DNA of 5,260 nucleotides, taken from Nonlabens sp. Its GTDB lineage: Bacteria > Bacteroidota > Bacteroidia > Flavobacteriales > Flavobacteriaceae. The notes below the pieces were generated by a model. That model had not been told where the DNA came from. It did no database searches and worked only from the letters and a program-made list of their open reading frames with translations. The DNA is taken from the NCBI GenBank assembly GCA_023301395.1, contig JALZUY010000092.1:1-5260 (forward strand), read 5' to 3'. This document shows, one piece after another, positions 1 through 5,260 of this stretch. The position numbers were made by a program, and so were the translations under genes. The stretch's first letter is position 1. Each line of letters starts with the position of its first letter.

Positions 1-2369
1 GAAAAATTATTTCTGGATCTAAAGCAATTGCTCTTGCAACTGAGCAATTATCAAAGTCTACACCTCAAGAACAGTCAGAGTTAAATAGAATTATAGGGCA
101 AAGCCTTTTTAATCAAGAGAAATACGATCAAGCATTACCTTATTTACAAGAATATAAAGGTGTGCGAGGTAAATGGAATAATAACGATTATTATCAGCTA
201 GGTTATACTTATTACAAGCAAGGTAATTATGGAAAAGCCGTGGAGACTTTTAATAAGATTGTAGATGGTGAGAATAAAACAGCTCAAAATGCTTACTACC
301 ATCTTGCGCAGAGTTATATCAAATTAGGTAAGAGTGAAGACGCGTTAAATGCCTTTAAGAAAGCGAGCGAGATGGATTTTGATGCTCAAATTCAAGAAGA
401 CGCGACTTATAACTATGCAAAGATTAGTTATGAATATGGGAACCCATTTGATAGTGTTCCTGCAGTAATCTTAGAATTCTTAGAGAAATATCCACAAACG
501 GATAAGGCTGGCGAAATGAATGAATACTTGATAGATTCTTATTTCTCTTCAAAGAATTATACTGAGGCATTGCGCCTTATGGAAGATGGGCGTATTGCTG
601 GAAATGAAGATGTTTATGGAAAAGTAGCATTGTATGAAGGATTAAATCAATTCAAATCTGGAGACTATAAAAAAACCATTCAAAACTTGAACAAGACCAT
701 TCAATATGCGCAATCTGCCGAATTGAAAAAAAGAGCAACGTTCTGGAAAGCGCAAAGTAATTATGAGCTTAATGATTTCCCTGCTGCGTTAACTGGTTTT
801 AACGCTGTGAAAAGTATGAATGTGGCGATTGAGGAAGACAACTTGTTAAACTATGATCTTGCTTACACACAATTTAAACTCAAGGATTATAGTAATGCGA
901 TTACTACTTTTACAGCATATACAAACCAGTCTGGAACGCAAGGTGAACCAGCGCGATTGAACGACGCTTATTTAAGGATAGGAGATGCAAACTTTGTGAC
1001 TAAACAGTACTGGCCAGGAATGGAAGCTTATAATAAGTCTATCGCTATGAACGGTTTTAATGCAGATTATGCGACCTTCCAAAAAGCGATTTCATATGGA
1101 TTTGTAGGTAAGAACGATCGTAAAATAGAAGATCTCAACGGCTTTTTAAATAAGTTCAATAAATCTGCTTATCGCGATGATGTGCTTTATGAACTTGGGA
1201 ATACGTATATCAATACAAACAATGTCAATAAAGGAATCCAGACTTATGATCGTTTGATTAATGAATTTCCACAAAGTAGTTACACATCACAAGCGATGAT
1301 GCGTAAAGGCTTGCAGTTGTATAACGACTCAAAACTAGACGAGGCACTTGTCGTTTTTAAACAAGTAGTTACTAAATATCCTGGAACACCGCAGGCAAAC
1401 GAGGCTGTGAGTTCTGCACGATTGATTTATGTAGATCAAAACCGTACAAATGATTATGCGGCTTGGGTGCGCACACTGGACTTTGTGGATGTGAGTGATT
1501 CTGAACTGGATGATACGGCTTATGAAAGTGCAGAACAACCTTATTTGCAAAATGATATGTCTGGAACTGCACGTTCTATGAAAAAATATCTTGCTGAATA
1601 TCCTAACGGAAAACACGCATTACAGGCTCATTTCTATATGGCACAAGCGTTGTTTTCTCAAGATAAAAAACAGGAAAGTATTCCTAGTTATGAATATGTG
1701 ATCAGTAAAGAACGCAGCGAGTTTACAGAACAAGCACTCGCTCGATTGAGTGGGATTTATTTAGGTGATTCCGCTTTTGCAAAAGCGATACCAGTGTTAA
1801 CTAAACTAGAACAACTGGCAGATTTCCCTCAGAATATCATCTATGCACAATCAAACTTGATGAAGGCATATTATGAAAAAGAAGATTATAACAAAGCCGT
1901 AAACTATGCAAACAAAGTGCTTGCAGATGCTACCATAAGCGAAAACGTACGTTCGGATGCTCAGGTAATCATTGCTCGTTCTAACTGGAAACAAGGAAAT
2001 GAAGCCACTGCAAAAACGGCCTATGAAGCCGTAAGGTTAAACGCAAGTGGAACACTAGCTGCTGAGTCTACTTATTACGGAGCTTACTTTGAACACAAAG
2101 CAGCAAACTATGATGCTGCAATCGCAACTGTTCAAAGCTTGACTAAAAATTATGCAGGTTTCAAATTATGGACTTCAAAAGGCTTAGTGATAATGGGTAA
2201 GAGTTATAACGCACAAGGGCAAACTTTAAATGCGACCACTATTTTACAATATGTAGTAGACAGTTTTTCTCAATATCCAGAGGTTGTCACAAGCGCACAA
2301 GCAGAGTTAGACGCTATTAAAGCAAACGCTGCCAAAACAAATTCATCTGTAGTACCAACAGGAAAATAA
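1..2369 (+). CDS. TPR-repeat periplasmic/envelope protein, CpoB/BamD-like repeats (5'-truncated by window edge)
   Basis: The reading frame is open from base 3 to the TAA at 2367-2369, giving 788 visible residues; the start lies outside the window. GTG at 162 is not the start, because the 53 codons before it are already TPR-like (residues 30-51 include a G-x-S-L-F then K-Y-D-Q-A-L pattern). About sixteen to seventeen TPR-like helical hairpins follow, for example near residues 63-83, 98-118, 211-229, 284-303, 434-452, 545-563 and 618-636. They show the usual small/aromatic pattern (L-G-Y at helix A, A at helix B). Several are joined by (K/E)(Y/F)P linkers at about 163, 422, 459, 533 and 758, typical of CpoB/YbgF and BamD-type repeats. 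A non-TPR stretch at 481-515 interrupts the array. There are no cysteines and no membrane segment in the visible part; a signal peptide would be in the missing N-terminus. The TPR scaffold assignment is firm. An envelope role with the downstream barrel gene, 10 bp away, is inferred from context. Family members I recall are near 1000 residues, so about 200 may be missing. Confidence 0.9.
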   Translation, partial: KIISGSKAIALATEQLSKSTPQEQSELNRIIGQSLFNQEKYDQALPYLQEYKGVRGKWNNNDYYQLGYTYYKQGNYGKAVETFNKIVDGENKTAQNAYYHLAQSYIKLGKSEDALNAFKKASEMDFDAQIQEDATYNYAKISYEYGNPFDSVPAVILEFLEKYPQTDKAGEMNEYLIDSYFSSKNYTEALRLMEDGRIAGNEDVYGKVALYEGLNQFKSGDYKKTIQNLNKTIQYAQSAELKKRATFWKAQSNYELNDFPAALTGFNAVKSMNVAIEEDNLLNYDLAYTQFKLKDYSNAITTFTAYTNQSGTQGEPARLNDAYLRIGDANFVTKQYWPGMEAYNKSIAMNGFNADYATFQKAISYGFVGKNDRKIEDLNGFLNKFNKSAYRDDVLYELGNTYINTNNVNKGIQTYDRLINEFPQSSYTSQAMMRKGLQLYNDSKLDEALVVFKQVVTKYPGTPQANEAVSSARLIYVDQNRTNDYAAWVRTLDFVDVSDSELDDTAYESAEQPYLQNDMSGTARSMKKYLAEYPNGKHALQAHFYMAQALFSQDKKQESIPSYEYVISKERSEFTEQALARLSGIYLGDSAFAKAIPVLTKLEQLADFPQNIIYAQSNLMKAYYEKEDYNKAVNYANKVLADATISENVRSDAQVIIARSNWKQGNEATAKTAYEAVRLNASGTLAAESTYYGAYFEHKAANYDAAIATVQSLTKNYAGFKLWTSKGLVIMGKSYNAQGQTLNATTILQYVVDSFSQYPEVVTSAQAELDAIKANAAKTNSSVVPTGK
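1772..1787. repeat. 16-bp perfect palindrome inside the TPR gene
   Basis: CGCTTTTGCAAAAGCG reads the same on both strands. It lies in frame within codons for S-A-F-A-K-A in one of the C-terminal TPR hairpins. No companion copy was noticed elsewhere in the window, and there is no T-tract to make it a terminator. It may be only a by-product of alanine/lysine/phenylalanine codons. No function is claimed. Confidence 0.3.
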
Positions 2370-2379
2370 TAAGCACACT

Positions 2380-4113
2380 ATGAAATTATTTCAATCATAT
2401 ATATTAGTTGTTTTTGCATTAGTTGCATTTAGTAATGCCGCTGCACAAAAAGAAGAAGGTGAACTTAATGGAGGAACCATAACGGTGGTAAAACCTTATG
2501 ATCCTACCATTAGTGATGCTTTTAAAGTGAAAAGCACGCCATCCATAAACGATACAACTACCGTTAAGAAGAAACCTGTGACTTACAGTATATTTTCTGT
2601 GCCAGTAGCTTCTACTTTTACACCTGCAAAAGGGAAATTGTCCAGAATTAAAAAAGCTAAAAGAGCTAAGTTTTTTGATAACTACGCACGTTTAGGAGTA
2701 GGGAACTATGTAAACGTATTAGGAGAATTTGCAGGGAATTTTGAAATTGATAAAGACCAAGATGTAGGTGTGTTTTTTAATCATAATTCTTCTCAAGGTG
2801 GAATTGATGAAGCCGTTTTTGACGATGATTTTTCAGATACTTCACTAGATGTATCTTATGGTAAACGTAATCGTGATTACAATTTTGGAGTTACTGCTGG
2901 TGGAAGATATCAGGCTGCAAACTGGTATGGAGTTGCACCGCTAGCATTATCAAGTGTTCCAGCTGGAGTAGATGTAGATGCAGCGACTTCCTATTTAACA
3001 ATTGGACTATCAGGAAAAGCACAATTCTTTGATTCTGTTTTTGAAAAGTTAGAAGTAGGAGTGAGTAATACGAGCTCTGGAAATGATGGTTCAGAAACTA
3101 GAGTGCGATTGTTACCGCAATTGGCATTTGAGGTTATAGAAGAAGAAATTTCCTTAGGAGTTGAGGTGGATTACTTAACAGGTGCATTTGACACACAAGG
3201 AACCATTCCAGTGGCTGATGCTTATTCTTATTTGAATGTAGGAGTCAATCCTAGTATCAATCTTTATGGAGATAACTATAAAGTAGAGTTAGGAGCACGA
3301 TTAAACTATTTGTCAGATAGTGAAAACTCTACAAATGATATTTTTGTGTATCCAGATATTAAGGCAAGTTACATCTTAACAGAGGAAAAAGCGATCGCAT
3401 ATGCAGTAATCGGTGGTGGATTAGATATGAATACCTTACAGAGCTTTGCTGACGAGAATATTTTTATCGCACCAGCAATAACCGTTGCGCCTACTGACCG
3501 TCAACTCGATGCACAATTAGGAGTAAAAGGAAAACTCTCAGAGAATTTTGGTTATAAAGTATTTGGTGGTTACAGCATTGAAGAAAATAGAGACTTCTAT
3601 ACTAAAGATAATAGTGTTTTGCTTACTACGGTACCACGTTTACCGTATGAATATGCAAACACCTTTTACACGCAATACGGTGATTTAAGTACCTTTACTT
3701 TTGGAGGATCGGCAAGTGTAGATTTGAACTCGCAATTCAACTTGACTCTTAATGGACAGTTTATGAGCTATGATGTGACTAACGGTGATTCTTTTGATAA
3801 CGTAGCTTCACAGCTACCATCATTCACTGCCGACGTTGTTGGGAACTACGATATCACAGATAAGTGGAACATAGGAACGACTTTATATTTCGTTGGAGAA
3901 CGCGATGTGTTTAGAACAGGTGGAACTACTTCTACAGAGACTTTAGATTCGTTTGTGGATTTAAACCTAGACATCAATTATAAAATCAATCCTAAGTTAA
4001 CTGCTTTCTTAAGAGGTCACAACCTTACTGGTGGTAACTACCAGTATTACCTCGATACTCCAGTACAAAATTTACAAGTTCTAGGTGGAGCTGTTTATAA
4101 GTTTGATTTTTAG
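2380..4113 (+). CDS. Outer-membrane beta-barrel protein, TonB-dependent-receptor-like but without a recognisable plug
   Basis: The product has 577 residues. Residues 1-22 form a signal peptide: MK, a hydrophobic core LVVFALVAF, then S-N-A-A-A before Q23, a signal-peptidase I site common in Bacteroidota. Residues 23-100 are a polar linker containing VVKPYDPTISDAFKV (36-50), which resembles a conserved element of a Bacteroidota family usually labelled 'TonB-dependent receptor', and a basic patch at 90-97. From about 103 to the end, amphipathic strands alternate with acidic, glycine- and asparagine-rich loops. The final strand (567-577, ending YKFDF) has aromatic residues at the last, third-last and fifth-last positions, the usual C-terminal signal for barrel insertion. 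A receptor-like element, HNLTGGNYQYYLDTP, lies at 547-561. At 577 residues it is shorter than ordinary TonB receptors (700-1000), and I see no carboxypeptidase-like domain, plug or clear TonB box. There are no cysteines. ATG at 2380 is chosen for the signal peptide and lies 10 bp after the TPR gene. Barrel location is well supported; substrate and TonB dependence are unknown. Confidence 0.85.
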   Translation: MKLFQSYILVVFALVAFSNAAAQKEEGELNGGTITVVKPYDPTISDAFKVKSTPSINDTTTVKKKPVTYSIFSVPVASTFTPAKGKLSRIKKAKRAKFFDNYARLGVGNYVNVLGEFAGNFEIDKDQDVGVFFNHNSSQGGIDEAVFDDDFSDTSLDVSYGKRNRDYNFGVTAGGRYQAANWYGVAPLALSSVPAGVDVDAATSYLTIGLSGKAQFFDSVFEKLEVGVSNTSSGNDGSETRVRLLPQLAFEVIEEEISLGVEVDYLTGAFDTQGTIPVADAYSYLNVGVNPSINLYGDNYKVELGARLNYLSDSENSTNDIFVYPDIKASYILTEEKAIAYAVIGGGLDMNTLQSFADENIFIAPAITVAPTDRQLDAQLGVKGKLSENFGYKVFGGYSIEENRDFYTKDNSVLLTTVPRLPYEYANTFYTQYGDLSTFTFGGSASVDLNSQFNLTLNGQFMSYDVTNGDSFDNVASQLPSFTADVVGNYDITDKWNIGTTLYFVGERDVFRTGGTTSTETLDSFVDLNLDINYKINPKLTAFLRGHNLTGGNYQYYLDTPVQNLQVLGGAVYKFDF

Positions 4114-4122
4114 GAATACTTA

Positions 4123-4461
4123 ATGGAAGTTTTTCAATTAAGAAAGAAGCCTGAAATCAGATTCAACATTAGAGATAATGAATTTGAGCTGATCGATGCA
4201 TATACTCCTAAAAATAATGGAGTTTATCAATTTAAAAAATTAAAGTCTGCTTCATTTAATAAGTCCAAAGTTAATTGGTACGTTTCAATTTTTAGTATCC
4301 TTGTTGATTTATTCACAGAATCCATGTATACTGGTGCTTATAAAGATAGAGCACATCTAGTTATAGAATTAGAGGATATTAAGCTTGAAATCTTGTTGTT
4401 TGATTTTAATATTGAGAAAACTGAAGAAGTTGTTGTCCTTTTGAATAATAGAATCAATTAA
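4123..4461 (+). CDS. Small conserved flavobacterial protein of unknown function, possible PH-like fold
   Basis: The product is 112 residues and I do not recognise a named function. It has no signal peptide, no convincing membrane helix and no cysteines, so it is probably cytosolic. The order of predicted elements is beta-rich: strands near 11-17, 20-26, 34-46, 51-55, 77-83 and 86-93, then a C-terminal helix at about 96-111 (NIEKTEEVVVLLNNRI). Several strands followed by one amphipathic helix is the layout of bacterial PH-like domains; this is inferred from pattern only. The segment 51-68 (N-W-Y-V-S then I-L-V-D-L-F) is hydrophobic enough to pack against membrane but lacks the length of a clean transmembrane helix. 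The start lies 9 bp after the barrel gene, and AGGA at 4112-4115, overlapping that gene's stop, could aid initiation. Its stop codon overlaps the next start by one base. GC (about 20-35% in sampled lines) is lower than in the two genes upstream. I recall similar unnamed proteins in other flavobacteria. Confidence 0.75.
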   Translation: MEVFQLRKKPEIRFNIRDNEFELIDAYTPKNNGVYQFKKLKSASFNKSKVNWYVSIFSILVDLFTESMYTGAYKDRAHLVIELEDIKLEILLFDFNIEKTEEVVVLLNNRIN

Positions 4462-4463
4462 TG
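4459..4463 (+). other. Stop-start overlap TAATG (translational coupling)
   Basis: The TAA ending the 112-residue protein gene (4459-4461) shares its last A with the ATG of the membrane-protein gene (4461-4463). No Shine-Dalgarno site is visible upstream, so the ribosome finishing the first gene probably re-initiates on the second. This ties the expression of the two small genes together and supports a shared operon. Confidence 0.7.
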
Positions 4464-4712
4464 AGTAAACGGAATTTAAAAATCGTCAAACTTTATGCGA
4501 TTAGTTTATTCTCTATTGTTGGTTATTTCTATTTGGATAATTCTAGTATCATATCTGAATTAGTTGAAAAAGCGAACAGAGCTCGCTACAACGGATTTGT
4601 TACATTCTTTCTCACAGGATTATTCAAATATGGATTATTGGTAATTGGGATAGGTGTTATTTTGATTCTGAGTTTTCTATTAATTAAAGAAAAAGTCTCA
4701 AAGGAAAGTTGA
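4461..4712 (+). CDS. Small membrane protein with two transmembrane segments, unknown function
   Basis: The product is 83 residues and I cannot name a function. A basic N-terminus (MSKRNLKIVK) leads into a first hydrophobic segment at about 11-25 (LYAISLFSIVGYFYL). A polar, probably amphipathic helix follows at 28-44 (SSIISELVEKANRARYN). A second long hydrophobic stretch runs from 45 to 75, with the core YGLLVIGIGVILILSFLLI at about 57-75, ending in a charged tail (KEKVSKES). Positive charges at both ends suggest a hairpin with both termini in the cytoplasm and the middle helix on the periplasmic side. The ATG shares one base with the TAA of the preceding gene (TAATG at 4459-4463), so translation of the two is probably coupled. 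The region before the start is A/T-rich with no Shine-Dalgarno site. There are no cysteines or catalytic motifs. Its size and placement fit an accessory or anchoring subunit for a neighbour, which is inference. Confidence 0.7.
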   Translation: MSKRNLKIVKLYAISLFSIVGYFYLDNSSIISELVEKANRARYNGFVTFFLTGLFKYGLLVIGIGVILILSFLLIKEKVSKES

Positions 4713-4734
4713 AAAGAAGAAAAAGCTAAGAATT

Positions 4735-5260
4735 ATGAGATTTTTATTAGCCCTTGTATGTACCGTTTTTATTCTCACTTCTTGTGCGGAGAAGAAAGTG
4801 GATGAGCGACAGATGTTGATAGATGAGCTTTATAAAGACACTAAAGAAATAGAATCAAATATTCAGATTTTAAAATATGGTGTTGAGAGAAAAAATGAAG
4901 ATAAGCCACTATGGTTTAAAGATGAAGTTGAGCTTAAAATTTTGAACTTTGGAAATACAATTGATAGTTTGATTAGTACTGCCGATACTTTACAATCAGT
5001 TAGAGCAATAGAATCGAATTATAAATTACAAAATCTGCGAAGTCTAGGAAATCGTAATTCAATTTTATTTATGGATATAGCTGAAGTTCCTAAAATAGAA
5101 GATGTTGAATTGTTACGATGGTATAAAAAGCGAGCCATAAGAAAAGCACAAGAGTTTTTTATTAAGGAATTCTTATATCAAGACTTACGCGAGTTGAAAT
5201 ACATTTATCCTAAAGAATTTGAACAGTATGAATATCTCAAAGAAAAGTTTAAAGCAGATC
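4735..5260 (+). CDS. Putative lipoprotein of unknown function (3'-truncated by window edge)
   Basis: The frame is open from ATG 4735 to the window end without a stop, giving 175 complete codons plus one base; the C-terminus is missing. The N-terminus is a short lipoprotein signal: MRF, hydrophobic LLALVCTVFIL, then the lipobox L14-T-S-C17, with Cys17 as the expected lipidated residue after signal-peptidase II cleavage. The mature start, C-A-E-K-K, has two lysines but does not match the K-(D/E)2 surface-export signal described in Capnocytophaga. The remainder is rich in K, E, I and L and looks mostly helical, including 22-51, 62-82 and a long charged stretch from about 126 (ELLRWYKKRAIRKAQEFF) onward. 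I see no recognisable enzymatic domain. The start is 22 bp after the membrane-protein gene, behind an A/G-rich leader with no canonical Shine-Dalgarno site; no other in-frame ATG precedes the signal peptide. It is probably co-transcribed with the genes upstream. Envelope location is well supported; function is unknown. Confidence 0.8.
   Translation, partial: MRFLLALVCTVFILTSCAEKKVDERQMLIDELYKDTKEIESNIQILKYGVERKNEDKPLWFKDEVELKILNFGNTIDSLISTADTLQSVRAIESNYKLQNLRSLGNRNSILFMDIAEVPKIEDVELLRWYKKRAIRKAQEFFIKEFLYQDLRELKYIYPKEFEQYEYLKEKFKAD

Noticed and set aside
162..164. GTG as the start of the TPR protein
   Set aside because: The upstream codons are open to the window edge and encode a TPR hairpin, so this is an internal valine codon.
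1335..1616. Reading frames on the - strand (93 and 66 codons) opposite the TPR gene
   Set aside because: They lie wholly antisense to a well-supported coding region, overlap each other in different frames, have histidine/cysteine/isoleucine-rich products with no domain pattern, and have no supporting start context.
162..2369. DNA-level tandem repeats in the TPR gene
   Set aside because: The repeats are visible in the protein pattern only; the nucleotide copies are highly diverged and I see no long direct repeats that would suggest recent duplication.
2380..4113. Calling the barrel a true TonB-dependent siderophore or glycan receptor (SusC type)
   Set aside because: It lacks a visible plug, TonB box and carboxypeptidase-like domain, is too short, and has no SusD-like partner next to it in the window.
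4713..4734. Possible terminator or promoter in the 22-bp gap before the lipoprotein gene
   Set aside because: The gap is A/G-rich with no inverted repeat, no T-tract and no TAnnTTTG element; it looks like an ordinary short leader within an operon.

Overview
The window looks like a chromosomal segment from a member of Bacteroidota, most probably a marine Flavobacteriia/Flavobacteriaceae species. This rests on the AT-rich composition (roughly 30-45% GC by hand counts of sampled lines), A-rich start regions without strong Shine-Dalgarno sites, an 'A-A-A|Q' signal-peptidase I site, a Bacteroidota-type lipobox, and protein families that I recognise mainly from flavobacteria. The genus cannot be fixed from sequence alone.

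All five genes lie on the + strand and are packed tightly. The gaps or overlaps are 10 bp, 9 bp, a 1-bp overlap and 22 bp. There is no intergenic region over 22 bp, and I see no clear promoter, terminator, RNA gene, mobile element or CRISPR array. The layout is consistent with one operon entering from the left edge and leaving through the right edge.

Left part (1-4113): a long tetratricopeptide-repeat (TPR) protein, cut by the left edge, is followed by a 577-residue outer-membrane beta-barrel protein that resembles a TonB-dependent receptor without the usual plug. The TPR protein carries CpoB/BamD-like 'YP' repeat linkers. The adjacency suggests a cell-envelope module in which a periplasmic or membrane-attached TPR scaffold serves the barrel. 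I infer this from architecture and synteny; no substrate can be named.

Right part (4123-5260): three small, more AT-rich genes follow. They encode a 112-residue soluble protein with a possible PH-like fold, an 83-residue protein with two membrane segments that starts on the last base of its neighbour's stop codon, and a lipoprotein (at least 175 residues) cut by the right edge. I cannot assign a function to any of them. Together they provide cytosolic, inner-membrane and lipid-anchored parts and may form a small envelope-associated set. The window contains no recognisable defence, biosynthetic or mobile system. The best candidates for undescribed biology are the TPR/plug-less barrel pair and the three-gene tail.
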